Notes: generated by a model from the letters alone, not told the origin. Shown: positions 15,435 to 24,079, counted from the first letter of the stretch. The stretch is DNA of 37,483 nucleotides from JBBSUQ01 sp964389755 (GCA_964389755.1 CAYMEW010000037.1:1-37483), one strand, 5' to 3'. Program-made: numbers and translations.

Positions 15435-17729
15435 TTAAAGTGGATTTTCTTCCGTGATCTCCAGGTTCGCGAAACGCAGCAACAAAGTTTTGGCACCGCT
15501 GTTCGGGAAAAAGATCGTTGCCTTACGATCTTGCCCACTTCCTTCCAGTTTTAAGATCTTTCCTCTTCCGAAACGCTCGTGTTGCACATTGTAACCGACT
15601 TTCAGATCGAGGGTGGAAGCATTGGCCCCTTTATGAGATGTGGTAGCAGCCGGTTTGAATGCCGGGTCCATGCCCTGGGGTTGTGAAAAGCGTTTGTTCA
15701 GTCCGCCGGTGAACGGACGTTCGGCACGTGTATTCAGCGAGCGTCCTCCGGGACGTTCCTGGATGTGAAAATGGAGGTAGCGCGAATCAATTTCGTCGAT
15801 AAAACGACTTGGTTCCGAAGAGATGAGGTTTCCCCAGTTAAAGCGTGAACGAGCGTAGGAAAGCGTACAGGTTTCACGGGCGCGGGTTACGGCCACGTAA
15901 AACAGGCGGCGTTCTTCTTCCAGTTCGCTGCGTGAATTGAGTGCCATTTGACTCGGGAAGAGGTTTTCTTCCAGCCCGACGAGAAATACGTGCGGGAATT
16001 CCAGTCCCTTGCTCGAGTGAATGGTCATGAGCGTGATGTGGTTCTTGTCTTCGCCTTTATCCTGGTCGGCGTCCGTGAGCAGGGCCACATCCATCAGGAA
16101 GTCCGGCAGGCGTTTTACTTCGTCGCTGTCCTCATTTTCCGAAACGGTAAATTCCTGGATACCCGCGAGCAATTCCTCGATGTTCTGATAGCGTTCCACT
16201 TCTTCCGGACCTTTGTCTTTGTCATTGTGAAGTTCCTTCAGGATTCCGGAAGATTTTGCAATGTGCTGCGCAAGTTCGTAAGCAGTCATCCGGTCGATGA
16301 GCGCACTGAAACTTTTGATCATGGTCACGAACTCATAGATCTTATTGCGCGTACCGGTATTGAGTGACACCGGGAATTTATCCTGCTGTGAGATCACATC
16401 CCAGAAACTCACGCCGTATTGCGTGGCTGCGATCGTAATGTTCTCAACCGATGTTTTCCCGATTCCGCGTTTGGGATAATTGATCACGCGTTTGATCGCT
16501 TCCTCGTCATGATTGTTGGACGTCAGCCGGAAGTAGGCCAGGAGGTCTTTGATCTCTTTTCGCTGGTAAAATGAGAGTCCGCCGTAGATCTTGTACGGGA
16601 TGTTCATTTTTCGGAGCGATTCCTCGAAAGAACGTGACTGTTTGTTCGTCCGGTAGAGAATGGCAAAGTCGCTGAATGATAATCCGCGGGACTGTTTCAG
16701 GTCGTAGATCTTTGAAACGATGAGTTTGCCTTCCTCGTTGTCTGTAAGCGTCGGAACCACTTCCAGCTGTGTGCCCTCGTCATTATCGGTCCAGACCGAT
16801 TTCTTGATCTGATCCTGGTTTCGGGCGATCACACTGTTTGCTGCCTCGACGATGTTCTTTGTACTGCGGTAATTCTGTTCAAGCTTGAACATTTTATAAT
16901 CCGGGTAATCTTTCCGGAAATTGAGGATGTTCTGAATATTCGCCCCACGGAAGGAATAGATACTTTGCGCATCGTCGCCGACCACACAGATATTCTCGTA
17001 CACTGCCGCGAGTTTTTTCACGATCAGGTACTGCGCGTAGTTCGTATCCTGGTACTCATCCACGAGGATGTATTTGAACTTGTGCTGGTAGTATTGCAAT
17101 ACATCCGGGAAATCCCGGAGCAGGACATTCGTCTGGTAAAGCAGGTCGTCGAAATCCATGGCGCCCGCTTTGAAACAACGCGCCGTATAAGCTTTGTAAA
17201 TGCGCGCCAGTTCGGGGCGTTTGGATTGTTTGTCCTCGAGCATGATCTCCGCGTTTGCCGCATATTCTTCGGGAGAGATCAGGTTGTTCTTTGCACTCGA
17301 AATACGGCCATAGACCATGGAAGGCTTGTAAACTTTATCGTCGAGGCTGAACTCCTTGATGATATCTTTGAGCAGGCTTTTGGTGTCCTGTGTATCGTAG
17401 ATCGTGAAATTCGACGGATAACCGAGTCTGTCGGCATTATAGCGAAGAATACGTGAGAACACGGAGTGAAAGGTTCCCATAGTGATGTTTTTTGCTTCAC
17501 CGCCACCCACGATGTGATCGATCCGTTCGGTCATTTCCCGGGCCGCTTTATTGGTAAAGGTGAGGGCGAGAATGTTAAAGGGATCCACGCCGTTATCGAC
17601 CATAAATGCGATCCGGTAGGTAAGCACACGCGTTTTTCCGGACCCGGCCCCGGCGATGACCATGGTCGGACCTTCAAAAGCTTCTACTGCAGCCCGTTGG
17701 CTGTCATTTAGTTCGTCCAGATAATTCAT
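15435..17729 (-). CDS. uvrD: UvrD/PcrA-type ATP-dependent 3'-5' DNA helicase
   Basis: A superfamily 1A helicase of 764 residues. It has an early LNDSQRAAVEA Q-motif (7-17), Walker A AGAGSGKT (26-33), Walker B DEYQDTN, GDDAQSIYSFRGA, TNKQSRSFE, the motif V region TIHSSKGLEFPHVFL and the motif VI region FYVAVTRARETC. The C-terminal segment VGYNVQHERFGRGKIL plus LRFANLEI is the Tudor-like domain of PcrA/UvrD, which contacts RNA polymerase. Roles are nucleotide-excision and mismatch repair and clearing of replication or transcription conflicts. ATG 17729 is chosen because it gives MNYLDELNDSQR, the usual N-terminus; in-frame ATGs lie 6 and 60 nt upstream. RecB/AddA-like homologues lack this layout. 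Confidence 0.95.
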   Translation of the reverse strand: MNYLDELNDSQRAAVEAFEGPTMVIAGAGSGKTRVLTYRIAFMVDNGVDPFNILALTFTNKAAREMTERIDHIVGGGEAKNITMGTFHSVFSRILRYNADRLGYPSNFTIYDTQDTKSLLKDIIKEFSLDDKVYKPSMVYGRISSAKNNLISPEEYAANAEIMLEDKQSKRPELARIYKAYTARCFKAGAMDFDDLLYQTNVLLRDFPDVLQYYQHKFKYILVDEYQDTNYAQYLIVKKLAAVYENICVVGDDAQSIYSFRGANIQNILNFRKDYPDYKMFKLEQNYRSTKNIVEAANSVIARNQDQIKKSVWTDNDEGTQLEVVPTLTDNEEGKLIVSKIYDLKQSRGLSFSDFAILYRTNKQSRSFEESLRKMNIPYKIYGGLSFYQRKEIKDLLAYFRLTSNNHDEEAIKRVINYPKRGIGKTSVENITIAATQYGVSFWDVISQQDKFPVSLNTGTRNKIYEFVTMIKSFSALIDRMTAYELAQHIAKSSGILKELHNDKDKGPEEVERYQNIEELLAGIQEFTVSENEDSDEVKRLPDFLMDVALLTDADQDKGEDKNHITLMTIHSSKGLEFPHVFLVGLEENLFPSQMALNSRSELEEERRLFYVAVTRARETCTLSYARSRFNWGNLISSEPSRFIDEIDSRYLHFHIQERPGGRSLNTRAERPFTGGLNKRFSQPQGMDPAFKPAATTSHKGANASTLDLKVGYNVQHERFGRGKILKLEGSGQDRKATIFFPNSGAKTLLLRFANLEITEENPL

Positions 17730-17769
17730 GTGCATGTATTTGTTTGTAAAAGGGCATATGGAATAGAAA

Positions 17770-17777
17770 CAAAAATA
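17770..17777 (-). promoter_or_regulatory. -7 element of uvrD
   Basis: TATTTTTG on the minus strand (complement CAAAAATA) ends 40 nt before the chosen start. It lies in the 162-nt region shared with the divergent fbaA promoter. Confidence 0.55.
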
Positions 17778-17833
17778 CGAAATTGGCACGGATTGCGGGG
17801 TCTGCTTCCCGTAAGTTTTTCACAAATGAAATT

Positions 17834-17867
17834 TTGTACTGTTTCTGAAGTAAAATTCTTACTTTTG
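17834..17867 (+). promoter_or_regulatory. Promoter of fbaA
   Basis: TTG (17834-17836), a 23-nt spacer and TACTTTTG (17860-17867) fit the Bacteroidota consensus at the long end of the spacer range. The leader to the ATG at 17892 is about 20 nt. Confidence 0.7.
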
Positions 17868-17891
17868 CAGGCTGAATCAAATGCAAAAATA

Positions 17892-18959
17892 ATGGCTGAA
17901 ACGATCAGGCCCGGTGTTGCAACCGGCAGGGAAGTCCAGGAAATTTTCAAACTTGCAAAGCAGAAAGGTTTTGCCCTTCCGGCAGTTAACGTCGTGGGAT
18001 CCAGTTCGGTGAACAGTGTGCTTGAAACGGCGGCAAAGCTGAAATCTCCAGTGATCATCCAGTTTTCCAATGGCGGAGCGCATTTCAATGCGGGTAAAGG
18101 CCTGTCCAACGACAATCAAAAAGCGGCCATAGCCGGAGGAATTGCCGGCGCAAAGCACATTCATGAACTGGCTGAGCTTTACGGTGCCACGGTGATCCTG
18201 CACACGGACCATTGTGCCAAAAATCTGCTTCCGTGGATCGACGGACTGCTAGATGCAGGTGAAAAGTTCTTCGAACAAACCGGGAAACCGCTTTACAGCT
18301 CACACATGATCGATCTTTCCGAAGAACCGATCGAAGAGAACATCGCGATCTGTAAAAAGTACCTGGAGCGCATGAGCAAAATGGGGATGACCCTCGAGAT
18401 CGAGCTCGGCATTACCGGTGGGGAAGAAGACGGTGTGGATAATACCGGTGTGGACAGTTCCCGTTTGTATACACAACCCGAAGAGGTGGCTTATGCTTAC
18501 GAAGAGTTGAGTAAAGTAAGCGACCAGTTTACGATCGCAGCAGCATTTGGAAACGTGCACGGCGTGTATAAACCGGGTAACGTCAAACTGACACCCGTGA
18601 TCCTGAAAAATTCACAGGATTATGTTCAGCAGAAATTCAATACCGGCGCAAACCCGGTGGATTTCGTGTTTCACGGCGGAAGCGGCTCCACGCTCGAAGA
18701 GATCCGCGAAGCGATCGGTTACGGTGTGATCAAAATGAACATTGATACCGACCTGCAATTTGCCTATACGGAAGGTATCCGCGATTATATGACCTCGAAG
18801 GTTGATTATTTACGCACGCAGATCGGCAACCCGGACGGAGACGATCAGCCGAATAAGAAATTTTACGATCCGCGCAAATGGTTGCGCGAAGGAGAGCTTA
18901 CCTTTATGAAGCGCCTTGAAAAAGCATTTGAAGATTTGAATAATGTCGGTACGCTCTGA
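17892..18959 (+). CDS. fbaA: Class II fructose-1,6-bisphosphate aldolase
   Basis: This zinc-dependent aldolase interconverts fructose-1,6-bisphosphate with DHAP and glyceraldehyde-3-phosphate. At 355 residues it has the length of the E. coli FbaA type (359). Visible motifs are HTDHC (104-108, catalytic Asp and zinc His), ELGITGGEEDG (171-181), GNVHGVYKPGN (220-230, zinc His), HGGSGS (261-266, phosphate and zinc) and NIDTD (283-287). ATG 17892 follows a good promoter; a 54-codon upstream extension has no homology-like content and covers the promoter. accD follows 28 nt later and may share the transcript. Confidence 0.96.
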   Translation: MAETIRPGVATGREVQEIFKLAKQKGFALPAVNVVGSSSVNSVLETAAKLKSPVIIQFSNGGAHFNAGKGLSNDNQKAAIAGGIAGAKHIHELAELYGATVILHTDHCAKNLLPWIDGLLDAGEKFFEQTGKPLYSSHMIDLSEEPIEENIAICKKYLERMSKMGMTLEIELGITGGEEDGVDNTGVDSSRLYTQPEEVAYAYEELSKVSDQFTIAAAFGNVHGVYKPGNVKLTPVILKNSQDYVQQKFNTGANPVDFVFHGGSGSTLEEIREAIGYGVIKMNIDTDLQFAYTEGIRDYMTSKVDYLRTQIGNPDGDDQPNKKFYDPRKWLREGELTFMKRLEKAFEDLNNVGTL

Positions 18960-18987
18960 TTATCGGGCTCCGCGAATATAAATTTTT

Positions 18988-19836
18988 ATGAGTAGTTGGT
19001 TTAAACGTGCAAAAGAAGGGATCACGACAACCACTCAGGAGAAAAAAGAAACTCCTGAAGGACTCTGGCAAAAGTGTTCCAATTGCAAAACGCTGTTTAC
19101 AGCGGAAGACCTTGAAAAGAACAATTACGTCTGTGACCGTTGTTCGAACCACGAACGGATTGGTTCCGAGCAGTATTTCCAGATCATTTTCGACGATGGG
19201 AAATACAAAGAACTGGATGCCAAACTGACTTCCGGGGATCCCCTGAAGTTCGAGGATACCAAGAAATACACGGACCGTATCAAAGCCACGCAGAAAGCTA
19301 CCGGGCTGAAGGATGCGATTCGCACAGCAAAGGGAAAACTCGAAGGAAATGACCTTGTTATTGCAGCCATGGATTTCTCGTTCATCGGCGGATCGATGGG
19401 TTCGGTCATGGGTGAGAAGATCGCCCGTGCGATCGATGAAGCGATCAAATCGAAAGCACCCTTCATGATTATTTCGAAGTCCGGCGGAGCACGGATGATG
19501 GAAGCCGGTTTCTCGTTGATGCAGATGGCCAAGGTTTCCGGGAAACTCGGTTTGCTTGCCGACGCAGGATTGCCGTATATTTCATACCTGACGGATCCCA
19601 CAACCGGTGGTGTTACCGCTTCGTTCGCGATGCTCGGAGATATCAACATCGCAGAGCCTGAGGCGCTGATCGCATTTGCCGGTCCGCGGGTGGTACGTGA
19701 AACGATCGGACGTGATCTGCCGGATGGTTTCCAGACCTCCGAGTTCGTTCTTGAGCACGGATTCCTGGATTACATCATCGATCGTACGAAATGCCGCGAA
19801 ACGCTGGCTCTTTCGCTGAAACTGTTTCGCTCGTAG
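18988..19836 (+). CDS. accD: Acetyl-CoA carboxylase carboxyltransferase subunit beta
   Basis: AccD forms the carboxyltransferase with AccA and transfers CO2 from biotin to acetyl-CoA, giving malonyl-CoA for fatty-acid synthesis. The 282-residue protein carries the four-cysteine zinc ribbon (C30, C33, C49, C52) and the crotonase-fold core with KSGGARMMEAG and ISYLTDPTTGGVTASF. Length is normal. It lies 28 nt after fbaA with no clear promoter between, which suggests co-transcription. accA is not in the window, so the two subunits are encoded apart. Confidence 0.96.
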   Translation: MSSWFKRAKEGITTTTQEKKETPEGLWQKCSNCKTLFTAEDLEKNNYVCDRCSNHERIGSEQYFQIIFDDGKYKELDAKLTSGDPLKFEDTKKYTDRIKATQKATGLKDAIRTAKGKLEGNDLVIAAMDFSFIGGSMGSVMGEKIARAIDEAIKSKAPFMIISKSGGARMMEAGFSLMQMAKVSGKLGLLADAGLPYISYLTDPTTGGVTASFAMLGDINIAEPEALIAFAGPRVVRETIGRDLPDGFQTSEFVLEHGFLDYIIDRTKCRETLALSLKLFRS

Positions 19837-19876
19837 GAATATTTGACCGAAAATCGCGCTGTTCTGAATAAATGTG

Positions 19877-19884
19877 TATCTTTG
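19877..19884 (+). promoter_or_regulatory. -7 element of rpsO
   Basis: TATCTTTG matches TAnnTTTG and ends 59 nt before the rpsO ATG. A TTG (19843-19845) is 31 nt upstream, too far for a normal pair. Confidence 0.6.
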
Positions 19885-19893
19885 CAGCGTCAA

Positions 19894-19910
19894 GACCGAA
19901 AAGTTTGGTC
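19894..19910 (+). promoter_or_regulatory. Hairpin in the rpsO leader
   Basis: GACCGAA pairs with TTTGGTC (one G-U) around AAG, giving a 7-bp stem at the beginning of the rpsO mRNA leader. S15 represses its own mRNA in several phyla through different leader structures, so this is a candidate operator. Only the pairing is seen; binding is inference. Confidence 0.35.
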
Positions 19911-19943
19911 GTTTACATAATAATTATTTACATAAATATTGGC

Positions 19944-20213
19944 ATGTATTTAGATTCACAAAAGAAAAAAGAGATCTTCGCAAAACACGGTGGTGCGGAG
20001 ACGAACACCGGGTCTGCGGAAGCTCAGATCGCTTTATTCTCTTACCGCATCAGTCACCTTACAGAGCACCTGAAGAAAAACCGTAAAGATTACGGAACTC
20101 AGCGTTCACTGCAGTTGCTGGTTGGTAAGCGAAGAAGTTTGCTGGATTATCTGAAGAAAAAAGAGATCGAAAGATACCGCGCAATCGTGAAAGAACTTGG
20201 ATTACGTCGTTAA
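19944..20213 (+). CDS. rpsO: 30S ribosomal protein S15
   Basis: S15 is a primary 16S rRNA-binding protein that organises the small-subunit platform and contributes to subunit bridge B4. The 89-residue length equals that of the family. Recognisable stretches are NTGSAEAQIA (21-30), the rRNA-contacting LTEHLKKNRKDYGTQRSLQ (44-62) and LVGKRRSLLDYLKK (64-77). An in-frame upstream ATG at 19872 would place the start inside the promoter, so 19944 is chosen. It precedes pnp, the classic rpsO-pnp order. Confidence 0.98.
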   Translation: MYLDSQKKKEIFAKHGGAETNTGSAEAQIALFSYRISHLTEHLKKNRKDYGTQRSLQLLVGKRRSLLDYLKKKEIERYRAIVKELGLRR

Positions 20214-20247
20214 TCCGTTCCGGAAACGAAGCAAGACATTTTGAAGA

Positions 20248-20285
20248 GGGGGCAGTCGATTGAGTTCGGGTGCCTTTTCTTTTTT
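20248..20285 (+). terminator. Terminator or attenuator between rpsO and pnp
   Basis: Bases 20251-20259 pair with 20266-20274 (nine positions with one mismatch and one G-U), and GGG at 20248-20250 can extend the stem by G-U pairs. A run TTTTCTTTTTT follows at once. No TAnnTTTG promoter is visible between this element and pnp, so it is probably leaky and sets the rpsO to pnp ratio. Confidence 0.55.
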
Positions 20286-20336
20286 AAAAACTCCGCCTGA
20301 AAGGAGGAACATTTAATAAATTAGTAAGTAATACAT

Positions 20337-22586
20337 ATGAATATAGGAATCAAAAGGTCAATTACAACGGGAGGAAAAGAAATTACCGTTGAGACAGGAA
20401 AATTGGCAAAACAGGCAGACGGTTCCGTGGTTGTAAGAATGGGAGATACCATGCTCCTCGCTACAGTTGTGGCAGCCCCGGAAGCCAAAGAAGGAGTGGA
20501 CTTCTTACCACTTACCGTAGACTACAAAGAGAAATTTGCAGCCGCAGGACGTATTCCCGGAGGATTTTTTCGCCGTGAGGCACGTCCTTCCGAAGGAGAG
20601 ATCCTGATCATGCGCCTTGTGGACCGCGCACTGCGTCCGCTGTTCCCGGATGATTACCACGCCGAGGTACAGCTCATGATCCAGCTTATCGCATACGACG
20701 GGAAAAACAACCCGGATGCACTTTGCGGACTCGCTGCTTCGGCTGCGATCGCCGTATCGGATATCCCCTTCAACGGACCGATGTCCGAAGTACGTGTGGG
20801 ACGCATTAACGGAGAGTTCGTGATCAACCCGACCCAGGAAGAAATGAAACAGTCGGACCTCGACATTATGATCGCGGGTACGGCCAAAGATATCGTAATG
20901 CTCGAAGGAGAGATGAAAGAGATCTCCGAAGAGGAAATGGTGGAAGCCATTAAAATTGCACATGAATCCATTAAGGAGCAGGTGCAGTTTCAGCTCGACC
21001 TCGCGGCAGAAGTACCGAAGGCGAATCCGAAGCGCACCTATCAGCATGAAACGCACGATGACGACCTGCGCAAGAAAGTATACGACTTTGCACTCGAAAA
21101 ATGTAAGGAAGTAGCACGCCAGGGACTGGCAAACAAAGCGAAACGAAGCGAACTTTTCGATGAGATCAAAGAAGAGCTCAAAGCACAGTTCAGCGAAGAA
21201 GAACTCGAAGAGAAAGGCGGACTTGTTTCCACGTACTTCTCCGAGGTGAAGAAAAAAGCCGTTCGTTACGTGATGCTGCACGAAGGCAAACGACTTGACG
21301 GACGTAAATTCGACGAGATCCGACCGATCTGGGCCGAGGTGGATTACCTCCCGATGGTGCACGGTTCAGCCGTATTTACACGTGGAGAAACACAATCTCT
21401 GACTACTCTTACGCTCGGAGGTAAAATGGACGAGCAAATGATCGACGGGGCAACCTTCCAGGGAACCGAGTCATTCATGCTCCATTACAACTTCCCGCCG
21501 TTCTCAACCGGTGAAGCGCGCCCGATTCGTGGTACTTCACGTCGGGAGGTCGGACACGGAAACCTGGCACTGCGTGCACTGAAGCCCGTACTTCCGGAAG
21601 ATAATCCGTATACTATCCGACTCGTATCCGAGATCCTCGAATCCAATGGTTCGTCTTCCATGGCAACTGTTTGTGCAGGTACGCTTGCACTGATGGACGG
21701 AGGTGTTCAGATCAAAGCGCCGGTTTCAGGTATCGCTATGGGACTGGTAGCAGACGAAGGAAAGTTTGCCGTTCTCTCGGATATTCTCGGAGACGAGGAT
21801 CACCTCGGAGATATGGACTTTAAAGTAACCGGTACCGGCAAAGGAATCACAGCGTGCCAGATGGACATCAAAGTAGACGGACTCCCGTATGAAGTTTTGA
21901 TGCAGGCACTTGACCAGGCGAAAGCCGGACGTTTGCACATCCTCAACAAGATCGTTGAAACGATTGCGAAACCGAACCCGGATTTCAAACCGCAAACTCC
22001 GCGTATCGAGGCATTTATTGTACCGAACGATATGATCGGAGCTATCATCGGACCTGGTGGAAAGATCATCCAGGGTCTTCAGAAAGATACCAATACGAAC
22101 ATCACCATCGAAGAGCTTGAAAGCGGCGAAGGAAAAGTTCAGGTTATGTCTAATAACGGTGACGATATGAAAGAAGCCGTACGTCGTATTCGCCAGATCG
22201 CATTCCCGCCGACGGTGGAAGAAGGCGCTGAGTACGAAGGAAAGATCAAATCATTACAACCTTACGGATGTTTTGTGGAGATCGTTCCGGGTACCGACGG
22301 ACTGATCCACATTTCGGAATTCTCCTGGGAAAAGGTGAATAAGATGGAAGACGTGTGCAAGGAAGGTGACATGGTTAAGTTTAAGGTTGTCGGAAAAGAT
22401 CCGAAAACCCGTAAATGGAAACTGTCACGCCGTGTATTGCTTCCGAAACCGGAAGGATACGTGGAGCGTCCGGAGCGCAGCGAACGTGGTGACCGCGGAG
22501 ACCGTGGTGATCGTGGAGACCGTCGTGGCGGAAACCGCCCGGATCGTCGCGAACAACGCGAAGAAGCACCGAAAAATGCTGAATAA
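20337..22586 (+). CDS. pnp: Polyribonucleotide nucleotidyltransferase (PNPase)
   Basis: PNPase degrades RNA 3'-5' with phosphate, releasing nucleoside diphosphates, and can add tails in reverse. The 749-residue protein shows two RNase PH-like domains, the first with FFRREARPSEGE and the second with GGKMDEQMIDGATFQGTES and GTSRREVGHG. A KH domain (IIGPGGKIIQGLQ) and an S1 domain (EGKIKSLQPYGCFVEIV) follow. The tail is Arg/Gly/Asp-rich with four RGD units. The catalytic region DKVTGTGKG-like FKVTGTGKGITACQMDIK is present. It follows rpsO by 123 nt. A strong purine run AAGGAGG at 20301-20307 is about 29 nt from the ATG, too far to be a normal ribosome-binding site. Confidence 0.97.
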   Translation: MNIGIKRSITTGGKEITVETGKLAKQADGSVVVRMGDTMLLATVVAAPEAKEGVDFLPLTVDYKEKFAAAGRIPGGFFRREARPSEGEILIMRLVDRALRPLFPDDYHAEVQLMIQLIAYDGKNNPDALCGLAASAAIAVSDIPFNGPMSEVRVGRINGEFVINPTQEEMKQSDLDIMIAGTAKDIVMLEGEMKEISEEEMVEAIKIAHESIKEQVQFQLDLAAEVPKANPKRTYQHETHDDDLRKKVYDFALEKCKEVARQGLANKAKRSELFDEIKEELKAQFSEEELEEKGGLVSTYFSEVKKKAVRYVMLHEGKRLDGRKFDEIRPIWAEVDYLPMVHGSAVFTRGETQSLTTLTLGGKMDEQMIDGATFQGTESFMLHYNFPPFSTGEARPIRGTSRREVGHGNLALRALKPVLPEDNPYTIRLVSEILESNGSSSMATVCAGTLALMDGGVQIKAPVSGIAMGLVADEGKFAVLSDILGDEDHLGDMDFKVTGTGKGITACQMDIKVDGLPYEVLMQALDQAKAGRLHILNKIVETIAKPNPDFKPQTPRIEAFIVPNDMIGAIIGPGGKIIQGLQKDTNTNITIEELESGEGKVQVMSNNGDDMKEAVRRIRQIAFPPTVEEGAEYEGKIKSLQPYGCFVEIVPGTDGLIHISEFSWEKVNKMEDVCKEGDMVKFKVVGKDPKTRKWKLSRRVLLPKPEGYVERPERSERGDRGDRGDRGDRRGGNRPDRREQREEAPKNAE
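22485..22520 (+). repeat. pnp: Four tandem 9-bp units encoding RGD in the PNPase tail
   Basis: Four in-frame copies of a 9-base unit (CGTGGTGAC and variants) encode RGD-RGD-RGD-RGD, followed by RRGGNRPDRR. Arg/Gly-rich tails on RNA-processing enzymes often bind RNA without structure. Copy number may vary between strains. Confidence 0.85.
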
Positions 22587-22605
22587 TTGAATAGTCAATA
22601 AAAGA

Positions 22606-22636
22606 GACCGTCTGCCACTGGCAGACGGTTTTTTTT
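22606..22636 (+). terminator. pnp: Intrinsic terminator of pnp
   Basis: CCGTCTGCC (22608-22616) pairs perfectly with GGCAGACGG (22620-22628) around a 3-nt loop, followed by eight T (22629-22636). It lies about 20 nt after the pnp stop codon. Confidence 0.95.
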
Positions 22637-22685
22637 GTACGTGTTTTTCGCCTTTTAAAATTTGCGTACCGCGGTTTCCCTCACT

Positions 22686-23534
22686 TTAGCAACCGACACT
22701 GACCTGCTTCGCGTAGCAGATATAACTGATCTTATTTTCGATAATAGACGATAAAAATAAAGTAGGGACAAACGCATTGTAATCGGCGGAATTATCAAGG
22801 ATCAGGTCCGGAGCTCCGTCTGCATTCAAATCTGAAATTAACCAAACGCTTGTCATGGCCTCGTCAAAAGCCGCATGTTGTGTAATCAATACAGTTTGTT
22901 TTTCCCCTCCTTTTTTTCGTTCCAGATATAACTCGTAGTTCTTGATCAGCGCATATTCTTCCTCCATCTGCTGTTCTCCAAAGGCTAACAAACGGTAAGA
23001 TGCGTTATTAAATGTAAACTCAAAAGTTTGGCCGGGATATAATTCCAGTGGTTCGCCCCAATAGATTAAGGGTAACTGATTTGATTCTCTTAAAGCATTA
23101 CCGGCCAGGAGAAAAAAGATACTGTCCTGTTCCACGTCGAGTTTCCAGCCTGTCGGGTTGAGCGTATCCTCGTCCAGTACCGGGTCAAAAACACGTGTTA
23201 GTTTTAATTTTATGGGTACGAGTGCCAGTTTTTTACCATTCTTTTGAAGTCCGAGCCAGTTACTCAGTAACCATTCGTTTTCATTGAGTTCATCGAAGTG
23301 AAATATACCGGCATAGGTGAGTTTTCCGGGAAGGTCTTCGTCGTTATAGAGACTGTCGCTGTCCGTATAGATAACATTGTCAGAGATGGAATCCTTCGAA
23401 AGCTTATCCGGAATTTCAACAGGCTGAGTTACTTTTCTTTCAGGAGTTTCCGGTGCAGGCTGACATGCTACTAAAAAAAGCAGTACGCAAGCCGCAATAA
23501 GTGCTGAGGGAACGGAATGCGCACGATCAGTCAA
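22686..23534 (-). CDS. Lipoprotein with a DxNxDG calcium-loop-like motif
   Basis: The start is uncertain. An ATG at 23588 would overlap the upstream gene by 62 nt and put about 30 residues before the hydrophobic core. TTG at 23534 overlaps it by 8 nt and gives a normal signal, ending in lipobox LVAC (C24), so I prefer it. The mature part (about 260 residues) begins with a Pro/Glu/Asp-rich linker. It then has a beta-rich domain, and near the C-terminus ISDLNADGAPDLILD matches the DxNxDGxxD loop of FG-GAP/VCBS-type repeats. No specific family is recognised. It probably sits on an envelope membrane and is co-transcribed with the TonB-C-like gene. Confidence 0.75.
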   Translation of the reverse strand: MTDRAHSVPSALIAACVLLFLVACQPAPETPERKVTQPVEIPDKLSKDSISDNVIYTDSDSLYNDEDLPGKLTYAGIFHFDELNENEWLLSNWLGLQKNGKKLALVPIKLKLTRVFDPVLDEDTLNPTGWKLDVEQDSIFFLLAGNALRESNQLPLIYWGEPLELYPGQTFEFTFNNASYRLLAFGEQQMEEEYALIKNYELYLERKKGGEKQTVLITQHAAFDEAMTSVWLISDLNADGAPDLILDNSADYNAFVPTLFLSSIIENKISYICYAKQVSVGC

Positions 23535-23976
23535 AAGTGAAACGGCCTTTTTTAATTTTAAAACTGTACAGGAGGTTCGAGTCGACATCTTCGGATTTCA
23601 ACTGTCCCGGTTTCCAGGGACCGAGTGTATTGAAAACCGCTTCGATCTGCGTATCCAGTTCTTTGCTTTTTGTCAGGTTGTCCATTTTACATTGCACGAC
23701 TTCTCCCTCGCAATTAATGATCAGGCTCATCATTCCTTTATCAGTGTGTTTCGGGTGCTCTTTCAAAAAGTCAATGGCATTGAGTCGTTCCAGGAGTTCA
23801 TCTTCACTCACTTCGGAAACCGCTTCCGTCTGCCCTGTAAATCCAGGGAAAAGCGCATATACGTTATCGGGATCACAAAGTCCCTCAATCGGTTCGGTAA
23901 TTTGTAAACGGGCGACAATTTGTGCTTCTGAAACGAACGGAGCTACAAGTATAAAAAATAAGAATACTGTTTTCAT
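23527..23976 (-). CDS. Secreted protein with TonB-C-like domain
   Basis: The 149-residue product starts with a signal peptide (about 1-18, ending VSEAQ). The second half resembles the TonB C-terminal domain used by many Bacteroidota envelope proteins: LIINCEGEVVQCKM, then a helix with LDTQIEAVFNTLGPWKPGQ and a final strand LYSFKIKKGRF. There is no N-terminal anchor plus Pro-rich spacer and no exbB/exbD nearby, so this is not a canonical energy-transducing TonB. It is the first gene of a two-gene unit with the lipoprotein and diverges from the M1 peptidase gene. Confidence 0.78.
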   Translation of the reverse strand: MKTVFLFFILVAPFVSEAQIVARLQITEPIEGLCDPDNVYALFPGFTGQTEAVSEVSEDELLERLNAIDFLKEHPKHTDKGMMSLIINCEGEVVQCKMDNLTKSKELDTQIEAVFNTLGPWKPGQLKSEDVDSNLLYSFKIKKGRFTFD

Positions 23977-24002
23977 GAGAAGGTAATTAGATTGTTACGA
24001 CT

Positions 24003-24010
24003 CAAATCTA
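24003..24010 (-). promoter_or_regulatory. -7 element of the TonB-C-like/lipoprotein unit
   Basis: TAGATTTG on the minus strand (complement CAAATCTA) matches TAnnTTTG and ends 26 nt before the ATG at 23976. Confidence 0.6.
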
Positions 24011-24046
24011 AGAAAAAATTGAACGCCCGAACATGTGGTAAGAAAT

Positions 24047-24074
24047 TTGTTTCAGGTGAAATTGCGTAACTTTA
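24047..24074 (+). promoter_or_regulatory. Promoter of the M1 peptidase gene
   Basis: TTG (24047-24049), a 17-nt spacer and TAACTTTA (24067-24074, one base off TAnnTTTG). The box ends 5 nt before the ATG at 24080. Confidence 0.65.
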
Positions 24075-24079
24075 ACTCC

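Noticed and set aside
20301..20307. AAGGAGG as ribosome-binding site of pnp
   Set aside because: About 29 nt from the ATG and within a possible hairpin; spacing is far beyond the normal range.
20505..21362. 285-codon minus-strand frame inside pnp
   Set aside because: Antisense shadow of the first RNase PH domain of PNPase.
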